In this document: positions 55,603 to 64,000 of the stretch, one piece after another
Position numbering within the stretch: position 1 is the stretch's first letter
Layout of the letters: every line of letters begins with the position of its first letter
Source: Saprospiraceae bacterium
GTDB taxonomy: Bacteria; Bacteroidota; Bacteroidia; Chitinophagales; Saprospiraceae
Assembly: GCA_027488935.1 (NCBI GenBank)
Contig: JAIYAP010000016.1
Location: 1-64,000 of the forward strand
Length of the DNA stretch: 64,000 bases
Reading direction: 5' to 3'
The notes under the pieces: model-generated
Seen by the model: the letters and a program-made list of their open reading frames with translations, nothing else
Database searches by the model: none
What the model was told of the DNA's origin: nothing
Position numbers and translations under genes: made by a program

Positions 55603-55631
55603 GGCTGTTCTCGAGGGAGAACAGCCTTTTT
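55603..55631 (+). terminator. Terminator with no gene directly upstream
   Basis: A 10-bp perfect stem GGCTGTTCTC (55603-55612) with GAGAACAGCC (55617-55626), then five Ts. The nearest upstream gene ends 745 bp away and already has its own terminator. Confidence 0.85.
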
Positions 55632-55728
55632 GATTTCAGCAAACAAGCCTAGCACTCAATTTTCTTGTTCCCTTTTTTTACATTAAATATTAAAACATTT
55701 GCTCAAATGCTTCAAATGCCGTGTTTCG

Positions 55729-55760
55729 TTGGGATTTGCCATGGCAATTGTTTACTTTTG
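55729..55760 (+). promoter_or_regulatory. Candidate promoter for the 1882-residue surface protein
   Basis: TTG at 55729-55731 and TACTTTTG at 55753-55760 are 21 bp apart. The predicted start near 55767 gives a leader of about 100 nt to the ATG at 55870, which argues against translation from the upstream ATG at 55699. Confidence 0.5.
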
Positions 55761-55869
55761 CAATTATGCGGTAGTATTCAGCATACGTTGTTGCTTTTAT
55801 CCGTATTTTGTGGTATTATATTGCTTGTCAACTTTTGGCAGACTTCCTGGTTATACTTGCACGCTTGTC

Positions 55870-58800
55870 ATGAAAAGATTGATCTTTTATTGCGCGCTTT
55901 CCTTGCAGTTGCTGTATCCCTTGTTGTTGGATGCACGGCCTGATGGTGATATAAATATTCCACCAACGGACGTTTATGCCCTTCCACCCGATTTATGTGT
56001 AGTAAGTACCATCCAGTTTACCAATGTGGAGGGCGCTACTCCCCTTGCGCTTACCTTCAGTTGGAACGCTTCCGATAGTTTGAATAAATGGGTTAATGGC
56101 TTGAATCTCTTGTGTGTAGCAGGCTGGAATGGCACGGATTGGGTCAATCTTGGGCAAGCCGCAGTGAGTGGCAATTTGACGGCAGGGACCATTACCACCC
56201 CGGTTTTAATTCCCGACACCTATACTATATATGCACTGGCGGCAGTACGCGCCAAAACGTTCAATGTTACGGGCGGCGGTTCCTATTGCAGCGGCACCGA
56301 TCCGGGCGTATTGATTGGGCTCAGTGGTTCGCAGTTGAACGTCTTGTATCAGTTGCGTTTGAATAACAATAATATCGGAGTTCCTATACAGGGTACTGGC
56401 GGTCCTTTAAGTTTTGGAGTACATGCTGTTTTGGGCAGTTATGTGGTCTCTGCTATTCAGACGCAAGGAAATTGTGCTACCAACATGTTTGGGCTGGCTA
56501 CCGTAAATGCTTATGCATGCAATGCCTCCATTTCCGATCCGTGTGTTTGTAAAAACAATGCAACCAACCTGCTCAATGGGCAATTTGATGAAACCATTGA
56601 GGTAAATGCGCCTGCCAACCAAAACTGGACTGTTTCCGCAGTGATCGGTTTATATCAGGCCAATAGTCCGGTCCCCCCTGCCCCTCCAATTGCAGTAACC
56701 GTAGGCACCCCGCTCACTTACCTGGGCGCCAATGTATATCAGTTAAAAGGCATCCATATTGATGCAATGGGGTATTCGATAACCGTATCGAATGGACTGG
56801 GTACCACACTTTCCATTGGCAATACCTGTTCCTATCCCAATCCAAGTTTTGGGGCTGCGTTATCCGGGCCTTTTTGTTTATATTCCGATCCAGTGAACCT
56901 AGTAGGTATTCCAGGCGATAATAATATTGTGGCTCAGGGATTTACCATCAATGGCACTCCTGCAACTCAGTTTAATCCAGGGGCGGGGCTTGGTACCTAC
57001 ACCATTGAATACACCGTGGATGGCGGCACCCCCAAGTCGTCGGGGCCCAATGATCCGGGTTGTATTCAAAAAATAAGTAAAACCGTGCAGGTGGTTGCTA
57101 CTTCCGGTGCGCTGGTTTGCAACAACCTGGTCAATGTATCGCTCGATGCCGATTGCGAAAGTGTGGTAACCCCCGATGATATGCTGGATGGCGTTTATCC
57201 TTGTTACGACGATTACGAAGTAGCATTAGATCGGATCGCGCCTTATGGAAATGGTCCCTGGAGCAGTGCCACTGTCACGGTTGCCGATTTGGGCAATACC
57301 TATAGCGCACGCGTTACGCACCTGGGCAGCGGCAATACCTGTGTTGGCAGTGTAAAAATTGAGGATAAACTGGCCCCTTTGCTGACTTGTACAGACATTA
57401 CGCTGTTTTGTCCAATCGTCAAGTATGACCCCAATTACATCAAGAATACCCTGAATATTCCTGCTGCTTTTCCAACAGTCGTCGATTGTTCCACGTACAC
57501 CCTGACATATACGGATGTATGGGTAGACCTTCCGTGTGGACAAGGTTTTAACGGGGTGAATGATTTGAGTGCTTATGTAAGCCGCAAGTGGACCGCCAAG
57601 GATTCCTGGAACAACAGCAGCACTTGCATTCAATATATATATTTTAAACGGCTGCATATTGATGATGTGCAGTATCCGCCTGATTACACGATTGCTTGTG
57701 GCCCCAATGTGGACACCGATCCATCCATCACCGGCGGGCCTTTTGTAAATAAATTGGGGATAAATTGGAATTTTTATCCAGATCCGGGGTATTGTGAAAT
57801 GCAAGCCATTTACAACGACCAATATTTGCCAGATTGTGATGGCACCTTTCGGATATTGCGCACCTGGACGATGGTAGATTGGTGTTTGCCGATCAATCCG
57901 TTTCCGCCTGCCCAAAATCCGGTGTATTATACCCAGTTGATCAAAGTTTTAGACGGTGCGGGCCCAGATTTTGTTTGTCCGGCTAATTTAACCGTTTCGA
58001 CCGACCCATATGTTTGTTGTGGCACGATTGATTTGCCCAATGTAATTTTAACCGACAATTGCGCCCGCATCAACGGGATCGGGGCTGTCGTAAGTGCTTT
58101 TGATATAAATAACCAGGCCATCGGTACCTACACCGTGCCGGGCACCCTGAGTGATTTTCCGGGGAATAACTTGCAACAATCGGATACCCTGGGCAATGTG
58201 GGATTTACCCCTTGTTTGCCATTGGGCAACCATACGGTCGTGTACACGGCTTCCGATGATTGTGGCAATACCCGAACTTGCTCGTTTAAAATTCGCTTAG
58301 AGGATTTGACCTTGCCCGTTCCGGTTTGTGATCAATTGACCCAGGTTTCCTTGGGGCCTAGTGGCACAACGGTGATACCCGCGCTCAACTTTGATGATGG
58401 TTCTTACGATAATTGTGGGTCCGTGTATTTTAAGGTGCGTCGGATGAGTGGCAGTAGTTTTAATGATGCGATTACTTTTTCCTGTTCTGATGTGGGCAAT
58501 ACCATTACGGTGGTTTTGCGCGTGTATGATGTGCCCGTGGGGGCGGGGAGCGTATCTTTAACGACCCAGGAGCAGCATGCCAATGATTGTATGGTGCAGG
58601 TTGTAGTGGATGATAAGATCAAACCTGTTTGTACGGCGCCCGCTAATGTAACCGTAAGTTGTTCCAATTTCGACCCTAGTCTGGCCTTGTATGGCAATGC
58701 GGTGGTGAGCGACAATTGTTGTTTGGATAATACGAAAATTTACCAAGGGGTAAAAGGCTTGACGCACAACGCCAATTATACGTTATTTGATACCGTTTGT

Positions 58801-61518
58801 AATAAGGGGACTATACAGCGCAATTTTACGGCATTTGATTGCAATGGTTTGAGTAGCGCGTGTACGCAACGGGTGGTGGTGCAATATGCGCAGGATTATT
58901 TTGTGCGTTTTCCGAACGATGTATTGGTGAGTGTATGTGATGGAACTGGCAATTATGGTGCGCCCAGTTTTTTTGGGGAAGATTGCGAATTACTGGGTGT
59001 TTCGTTTGAGGATCAGGTATTTACGGTAGTTCCCGATGCTTGTTTTAAAATAGAGCGCACTTGGACGATTATCAATTGGTGTACGTTCAACCCCAATTTG
59101 AATTGTGTGCAGGTGCCCAATCCCAACCCGAATGCCATCGAAAACCATCCGTCCAATTTGCCCGGACCGGTTGTTTCGGCTTTTGGAACCCTGGCGCCCT
59201 GGAGTCCGACTACCGTAAAAGTGCAGGCTAGTGATCCGGTTGCAACCAATTATTCGGTGTTTTATGATCCGAATGTGAATTGTTATAAATATAAGCAGAT
59301 CATTAAAATTATTGATACGCAGGATCCCGTTGCGCAATGCCCAAACACCCCCGTTACCTATTGTGATATAACAGCCAATGACGCGCAATCGTGGAATGAA
59401 TCGTATTGGTATGACCCCAGCAATGGGTTGAATAATTTGTGTGAAGGGTTCGCTGATTTGTCGATCACAGCAACCGATGCTTGTTCGGGTGCCGATATTC
59501 GTTTCCGGTATCTGTTGTTTTTGGATTTGGATGGCGATGGCACCCAGGAGACCGTGGTGAGCAGTGCCAATTTGCCGGGCGTTAATAATGTGCAATTTGG
59601 CAATGCGGGCAATGTGAATTATACAGGTGGACAGCCACGCGCATTTGATGAACGTCCGGTACCTATCAATCAGCAATACCGTTTTGGATTGGATTGGGTT
59701 GCAGATGGTCCGGAGGTTACGGCAAAAGTGCGTTTTGACAATGTGCAGGCACCCATTCTGTTGCCAGCGGTAGGGAACAATGTGATGCAGGGGGTAGTGC
59801 CCCAATTACCTTATGGCACGCATAAAATCCAATGGTTTGTGGAAGACGGTTGTGGGAATGAGACCAGCTGCACGTATGATTTTACCATAAAAGACTGTAA
59901 AAAGCCGACTGTGGTGTGTTTGAATGGTTTGAGTGTCAATATCATGCCGAATCAAATGATTAGTTTGTGGGCTTCCGACTTTTTGCAATATGCGGAAGAC
60001 AATTGTACGCCGGTCAATCAATTGAAGATTGCCGTGCGGAAATCGTCTGATGCTACCCCTGGTTTTCCGGTGGATGGATTGGGTAATCCTTTGAGCAGCG
60101 TGACGTTTAATTGTCAGGAATTAGGCACCCAACAAGTAAAACTTTGGGTGATAGACCAAACCGGGAATGCCGATTTTTGTGAAACCACGGTGGTGGTGCA
60201 AGACAATGATCTATATTGCCCGTTGCTGAATGTCGCCAAAGTAGGTGGGGCTTTAAAAACCGAGTTGGGCGACGGTTTGGATCAGGGGAACCTTAATATT
60301 ATCGGCAATGGGATTGGGATTCCCTGGTTTACCTTTAATACCAAATCGAATACCCAGGGTAATTATACTTTTAATGCCATTCCGTTGGGATCCAATGTGA
60401 AGGTGACCCCTTATAAAGATGATAACCCGTTGAATGGGGTTTCGACGTATGATTTGGTGTTGATTTCGAAGCATATTTTGGGGCTTCAGACCTTGGATAG
60501 TCCGTACAAGATGATTGCGGCGGATGCCAACAATTCCAATTCGATTACCACCTTTGATATTGTAGAGTTGCGTAAGTTGATCTTGGGCATTTATTCCGAT
60601 TTGCCGACCAATACCAGTTGGCGTTTTGTCGATAAGTCGTATGTGTTTCCCAATCCGAGCAATCCGTTTCAGTTTGCATATCCCGATAAAAAGCAGATTG
60701 CGGGGGTAAATGGGGATATATTGAATGCTGATTTTGTTGCGATTAAGGTGGGGGATGTGAATAATACGGCCATTGCCAATGCGCAGGGGCCGGGTGAGGA
60801 TCGGGGATCGGGCACTTTATATTTTGAGTTGCAGGATCAGGCATTTGAGGCCGGCCAAACGATTGAATTACGGTTGGAGGCCATGGATAGGGTAATGGGC
60901 TTGCAGTTTACCTTGCAGTTTCAAGGCTTGGAGTTTCTGGATTTGGAGCCGGGTATGGGCATGCAACTTGCCAATTTTGGTTTGCCCGCTTTGGTTTCAG
61001 CGCAACGAGATATGTTGACCGTTTCTTATGATGGAAATGAAAAAGCCGCATTTGTATTGCATTTTCGGGCCACGCGTGCCGGAAAATTGAGCGCTTTTTT
61101 ACATCTTTCCAATGCCATTACCTGCGCAGAGGCTTATGGTTTGTTTGAAAATGCAAAAGAATATTCCAGCGTGCTTCCGGGTAAAAATGCAATTGCCCTT
61201 CGGTTCAAGCAGGACGACACCTATATAATACAAGGTGTAGGATTTGAATTGTATCAAAACCAGCCCAATCCGTTTGAAAATGGGACGGTCATTGGCTTTA
61301 ATTTACCAGCAGTATCTGCAAATGCGCCTGTTGCCTTAGAGGTATATGATGAAATTGGCCGTCTGGTACATCGTCAGCAAGCAAGTTTTGGAGCGGGTTA
61401 TAACCGTTTCCAATTGCAAACGCAAGATTTGGGAAAAACGAGTCCGACCAGACTTTTATATTATAAAGTGATTACTGCGATGGATAGTGCGGTTAGGCCG
61501 ATGATTCAAATCAGGTAA
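55870..61518 (+). CDS. Giant T9SS surface protein with HYR-like, dockerin-like and cohesin-like regions
   Basis: This 1882-residue protein starts with a signal peptide (MKRLIFYCALSLQLLYPLLL). Most of it is a chain of Cys-bearing beta-sandwich modules of the HYR/hyalin kind (CTAPANVTVSCSNFDPSL, VVYTASDDCGNTRTCSFKIR). Near residues 1525-1640 is a dockerin-like region with two acidic loops (MIAADANNSNSITTFDIVEL, then DFVAIKVGDVN). After it comes a cohesin-like beta domain (about 1650-1760, LYFELQDQAFEAGQTIELRL), and a T9SS type A sorting domain ends the chain (about 1790-1882, LYQNQPNPFENGTVIGF). It is probably a large adhesin or matrix protein on the cell surface. A dockerin-like and a cohesin-like module in the same chain is notable. 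Confidence 0.87.
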   Translation: MKRLIFYCALSLQLLYPLLLDARPDGDINIPPTDVYALPPDLCVVSTIQFTNVEGATPLALTFSWNASDSLNKWVNGLNLLCVAGWNGTDWVNLGQAAVSGNLTAGTITTPVLIPDTYTIYALAAVRAKTFNVTGGGSYCSGTDPGVLIGLSGSQLNVLYQLRLNNNNIGVPIQGTGGPLSFGVHAVLGSYVVSAIQTQGNCATNMFGLATVNAYACNASISDPCVCKNNATNLLNGQFDETIEVNAPANQNWTVSAVIGLYQANSPVPPAPPIAVTVGTPLTYLGANVYQLKGIHIDAMGYSITVSNGLGTTLSIGNTCSYPNPSFGAALSGPFCLYSDPVNLVGIPGDNNIVAQGFTINGTPATQFNPGAGLGTYTIEYTVDGGTPKSSGPNDPGCIQKISKTVQVVATSGALVCNNLVNVSLDADCESVVTPDDMLDGVYPCYDDYEVALDRIAPYGNGPWSSATVTVADLGNTYSARVTHLGSGNTCVGSVKIEDKLAPLLTCTDITLFCPIVKYDPNYIKNTLNIPAAFPTVVDCSTYTLTYTDVWVDLPCGQGFNGVNDLSAYVSRKWTAKDSWNNSSTCIQYIYFKRLHIDDVQYPPDYTIACGPNVDTDPSITGGPFVNKLGINWNFYPDPGYCEMQAIYNDQYLPDCDGTFRILRTWTMVDWCLPINPFPPAQNPVYYTQLIKVLDGAGPDFVCPANLTVSTDPYVCCGTIDLPNVILTDNCARINGIGAVVSAFDINNQAIGTYTVPGTLSDFPGNNLQQSDTLGNVGFTPCLPLGNHTVVYTASDDCGNTRTCSFKIRLEDLTLPVPVCDQLTQVSLGPSGTTVIPALNFDDGSYDNCGSVYFKVRRMSGSSFNDAITFSCSDVGNTITVVLRVYDVPVGAGSVSLTTQEQHANDCMVQVVVDDKIKPVCTAPANVTVSCSNFDPSLALYGNAVVSDNCCLDNTKIYQGVKGLTHNANYTLFDTVCNKGTIQRNFTAFDCNGLSSACTQRVVVQYAQDYFVRFPNDVLVSVCDGTGNYGAPSFFGEDCELLGVSFEDQVFTVVPDACFKIERTWTIINWCTFNPNLNCVQVPNPNPNAIENHPSNLPGPVVSAFGTLAPWSPTTVKVQASDPVATNYSVFYDPNVNCYKYKQIIKIIDTQDPVAQCPNTPVTYCDITANDAQSWNESYWYDPSNGLNNLCEGFADLSITATDACSGADIRFRYLLFLDLDGDGTQETVVSSANLPGVNNVQFGNAGNVNYTGGQPRAFDERPVPINQQYRFGLDWVADGPEVTAKVRFDNVQAPILLPAVGNNVMQGVVPQLPYGTHKIQWFVEDGCGNETSCTYDFTIKDCKKPTVVCLNGLSVNIMPNQMISLWASDFLQYAEDNCTPVNQLKIAVRKSSDATPGFPVDGLGNPLSSVTFNCQELGTQQVKLWVIDQTGNADFCETTVVVQDNDLYCPLLNVAKVGGALKTELGDGLDQGNLNIIGNGIGIPWFTFNTKSNTQGNYTFNAIPLGSNVKVTPYKDDNPLNGVSTYDLVLISKHILGLQTLDSPYKMIAADANNSNSITTFDIVELRKLILGIYSDLPTNTSWRFVDKSYVFPNPSNPFQFAYPDKKQIAGVNGDILNADFVAIKVGDVNNTAIANAQGPGEDRGSGTLYFELQDQAFEAGQTIELRLEAMDRVMGLQFTLQFQGLEFLDLEPGMGMQLANFGLPALVSAQRDMLTVSYDGNEKAAFVLHFRATRAGKLSAFLHLSNAITCAEAYGLFENAKEYSSVLPGKNAIALRFKQDDTYIIQGVGFELYQNQPNPFENGTVIGFNLPAVSANAPVALEVYDEIGRLVHRQQASFGAGYNRFQLQTQDLGKTSPTRLLYYKVITAMDSAVRPMIQIR

Positions 61519-61901
61519 TTATTAGCCATTGGGCATACTTTTTTGCATGAAAGTCTTACACTTTTTGTAAAAAGTTTGTCAATACGGAAAACTTAACATT
61601 GCATATCAGAAGGATTTCCAAGATTTGCACTGGAAAACTGTTTTTCGTTTAATCGCATATTCCTGTAATAATACTCGTGTGTAAAGTGCAAACGCCATTT
61701 TGTTAGTCTAAATAATTGGCGTAAAATCCTTTAAATATAGAGGATTGTCTCTTTTCTCACCTATGGTTATTCGGTTTTGTTTTATTAAAAAGCAAGCCGT
61801 TGTAGCAAATGCATCCTGACAGGGTGTTGTGTGGTATTATTTTATGCGTATTAGGCGGAAGGCTTGTTAAAAATTGCACCGTCTTTTTTAAAATAATATT
61901 T
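61519..61901. other. Intergenic region, no gene seen
   Basis: 383 bp, AT-rich. A short palindrome ACTTTTTGTAAAAAGT lies near 61560-61575. No convincing terminator after the 1882-residue protein gene and no exact TAnnTTTG promoter before the next gene were found. Confidence 0.5.
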
Positions 61902-64000
61902 ATGCAAAAAATTTACGCTATTGCCGGCCTGCGGCATCATGCAAATTTGAACAAGATCCATTCGCGCTTGCGAACGTTGATGTTGGCTTTGGTTTTCAGC
62001 ACCCCTTTATTGGTTTTCGGTCAATTTACTTCAGGTAATTTGGTTGTACTTCAGGTTGGAGACGGCAGTGCCGCTTTAACCAATGCGGGTACTGCTTTTT
62101 TCATGAAAGAGTTTACACCTGCGGGTGTTGCCGGAACTTCGGTAACAATTCCTTCCAGTGGCGGCAGTCAAATGGTATTGAGTGGTACCGCTACCTCTGA
62201 AGGTTTGCTTTCACGTTCAGCAGATGGGCAATTTTTGGTGTTTGGTGGTTATGCTGCACCAGCAGGCACAGCAGGCATTGCTTCCACTACTGCTGCCGCT
62301 GCGAACCGTGCCGTTGGTACGGTAAATGCTGCTGGAACCTTCACTCGGGCTGCAACCAGTTCAACCTTTTTTAGCGGCAATAATATACGCAGTGCTGCTT
62401 CGAATGGTACTAATAATTATTGGGCATCTGGTGCAAATGATGGAACTAATTATTTTGGTACGGCTGCTGCCACTGCAACCGTGCAAAATGCTAAAGCAAA
62501 TAACCGCTTTACGCTTGTACAAAATGGCAATTTATATATGTCATCTGGCTCAACGGCTGGAACGCCTGCTACAACAGGTATTTTTCAGGTGGGAACTGGT
62601 TTGCCAGTTACAAGCGGTCAAACACTTACAACCGTAATCAATACTACAGTGGGGACCTCTCCTAGTCCTTTTCAATTTATTTTTAATACAGCAGGCACTA
62701 TTTGTTATGTTGCGGACGACCGGAGCATTGCAAACGGCGGCGGTATTCAGAAATGGACGTTTAGCGCTGGTGTATGGTCTTTAGCATACACTTTAGCGAC
62801 TGGTTCTGGTTCTACTGTAGGAACACGCGGTGTTACCGCTGATTTTTCCGGCGCAAATCCGATTGTATATGCGACGACTGCAGAAGCTACATTGAATCGT
62901 TTGATAAAAATGACCGATACTGGTGCAAGTTCAGGTGCTACAGCGACCACTTTAGCAACTGCAGGTACCAACACGATTTTCCGCGGTTTGGCATTTGCGC
63001 CTCAAGCTGCTGCAGGCACCATTACCGTCATAGACGATGGTGACTGTTTGGATCCGACACCGGGCACTATATTGAGTTTTGCTTCTTCTACTGGGTCTCC
63101 TGTTCGAAACAGTTATTCGGGGGTAACCGCAAATGGGGGTAACCCATTAAGTGTCGTATGGTCTTCGACAAATAACCGCTGGGAGATAAGAATAACTACA
63201 GATTTAGGTTGTGGTGCTGGGCCGCAGACCTACTTGGTGCATTATAATAATTTTACTTCGGCACCCAATCCTCCTGATTTGGGAACAGGCACTTGGGTTC
63301 CGGTACCCATTGCCGACTGTGCACCTGGTTCTTTTTTTACCTGTGCAAATCTTTCAACCTTTAGCGGAACAGGTACACAAAATAATTGTGGCACGGGTTG
63401 TCCACCCGCAAGCTGCCCAACGTTCTCTGGCGCACCTGCCAACGTATCCATCACCAACAGCACTTGCGCCAGCGCTTGTACGGTTTCGGGCGGTGTGATT
63501 ACGGCCCCAGCGGGTACGCCTTGTCCAGCAGGATCCACTTTACAATATCAGGTAAATAGCGGCTCTTGGACAGCAACCCTTCCAACTTACGCACAAACTG
63601 GTCCGACGCAAAGCATCAAAACACGTTGCTCTTGCGATTCGGATAATACCATGAATAGCGCAGAATCTGTTGCGGTTACAACGGCACCAGGTACTTGCAC
63701 ACCGCCTACTGCCGGTATCAATGTAAGCGAAACTTCGGGCACGGCCAATAATGACGGTATTATTTGCGCGGGCGCATCGGCAACACTGACTGGAACCGGA
63801 GGCACCTCTTATGCCTGGAGCAACGGTGTTAACTCGGCTGCAAACCCAGTAACGCCAGCGTCTACTACAACTTATACCGTTACGGTCACGAATGCAAATG
63901 GCTGTACCGCAACTTCTTCGAGCACCATTACAGTCAATCCACTGCCCACACCAGGCATCGCCGTTGCAGAAACTTCGGGTACTATCAATAATGACGGCAT
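61902..64000 (+). CDS. Giant surface protein with tandem Ig-like repeats (cut by window end)
   Basis: The frame is open from the ATG at 61902 to the last base (699 codons, incomplete). It starts with a long signal region (MQKIYAIAGLRHHANLNKIH, then a hydrophobic stretch ending LLVFGQF). Residues ~45-370 are Ala/Gly/Thr/Ser-rich with repeated strand-turn patterns (a propeller-like shape is possible), followed by a Cys-rich middle part. From 63711 an Ig-like module begins (GINVSETSG, ICAGASATLTGTGGTSYAWS, TTTYTVTVTNANGCTAT); a second copy starts 240 bp later (GIAVAETSG). A sorting domain, if any, lies outside. By analogy with its neighbour it is probably secreted by T9SS. Confidence 0.85.
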   Translation, partial: MQKIYAIAGLRHHANLNKIHSRLRTLMLALVFSTPLLVFGQFTSGNLVVLQVGDGSAALTNAGTAFFMKEFTPAGVAGTSVTIPSSGGSQMVLSGTATSEGLLSRSADGQFLVFGGYAAPAGTAGIASTTAAAANRAVGTVNAAGTFTRAATSSTFFSGNNIRSAASNGTNNYWASGANDGTNYFGTAAATATVQNAKANNRFTLVQNGNLYMSSGSTAGTPATTGIFQVGTGLPVTSGQTLTTVINTTVGTSPSPFQFIFNTAGTICYVADDRSIANGGGIQKWTFSAGVWSLAYTLATGSGSTVGTRGVTADFSGANPIVYATTAEATLNRLIKMTDTGASSGATATTLATAGTNTIFRGLAFAPQAAAGTITVIDDGDCLDPTPGTILSFASSTGSPVRNSYSGVTANGGNPLSVVWSSTNNRWEIRITTDLGCGAGPQTYLVHYNNFTSAPNPPDLGTGTWVPVPIADCAPGSFFTCANLSTFSGTGTQNNCGTGCPPASCPTFSGAPANVSITNSTCASACTVSGGVITAPAGTPCPAGSTLQYQVNSGSWTATLPTYAQTGPTQSIKTRCSCDSDNTMNSAESVAVTTAPGTCTPPTAGINVSETSGTANNDGIICAGASATLTGTGGTSYAWSNGVNSAANPVTPASTTTYTVTVTNANGCTATSSSTITVNPLPTPGIAVAETSGTINNDG

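Overview
The window looks like a chromosomal segment of a Bacteroidota bacterium, most likely of the Saprospiria (Lewinella/Haliscomenobacter-like) type. This rests on Por/type IX secretion (T9SS) C-terminal sorting domains on several giant surface proteins, LruC/DUF4114 lipoproteins, a sigma/anti-sigma/DUF4252 operon, and many promoters of the Bacteroidota form TTG-N19..21-TAnnTTTG in place of sigma-70 boxes. No phage, transposase, plasmid or CRISPR genes were seen. The placement is inferred from gene families, not from a marker gene.

Layout. 1-3.4 kb: a heptamer microsatellite running into arfB, then divergent valS. 3.4-8.8 kb: an AT-rich insert with two T9SS-secreted proteins, bounded by a 106-bp direct repeat derived from the 3' end of the next gene. 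8.7-12.7 kb (minus): mevalonate kinase, an OppC-like permease and a GT39 glycosyltransferase. 12.9-16.7 kb: gcvP, a HemJ-like gene and a convergent 2Fe-2S ferredoxin. 16.8-19.3 kb: two paralogous lipoprotein-like and two paralogous barrel-like genes in mirrored order. 19.5-26 kb: a double-AAA+ ATPase, ubiX, a fused 2-oxoacid dehydrogenase E1 and a DksA-like regulator. 26-26.4 kb: three copies of a 53-bp palindrome (a fourth lies at 36.1 kb). 26.4-31.1 kb: a secreted protein, the ECF sigma operon and an acyltransferase. 31.2-33.9 kb: aceE. 34-39.2 kb: a GT9 glycosyltransferase, three tRNAs (Leu-CAG, Gly-GCC, Leu-UAA) and a frameshifted ppk1. 39.5-50.6 kb: a polysaccharide cluster (ligase/polymerase, GT2, GT4, flippase, initiating sugar transferase) enclosing an H-NOX, a hybrid histidine kinase, a LytTR regulator and a single-receiver regulator. 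50.6-54.9 kb: two tandem LruC lipoproteins of equal length. 55.9 kb to the end: a 1882-residue T9SS protein and a second giant surface protein cut by the window edge.

How the parts fit. The 39-50 kb block suggests exopolysaccharide or O-antigen production controlled by nitric oxide or redox through H-NOX, the hybrid kinase and the regulators; this is inferred from gene order. The most unusual sequence signal is the 53-bp palindrome family: its apex is conserved, while its 12-bp basal arms differ between copies yet stay perfectly self-complementary. Also notable are the duplication-bounded insert, the one-base frameshift in ppk1, and a promoter-to-terminator unit at 55.1-55.6 kb with no intact gene. 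Promoter and terminator calls are by eye.
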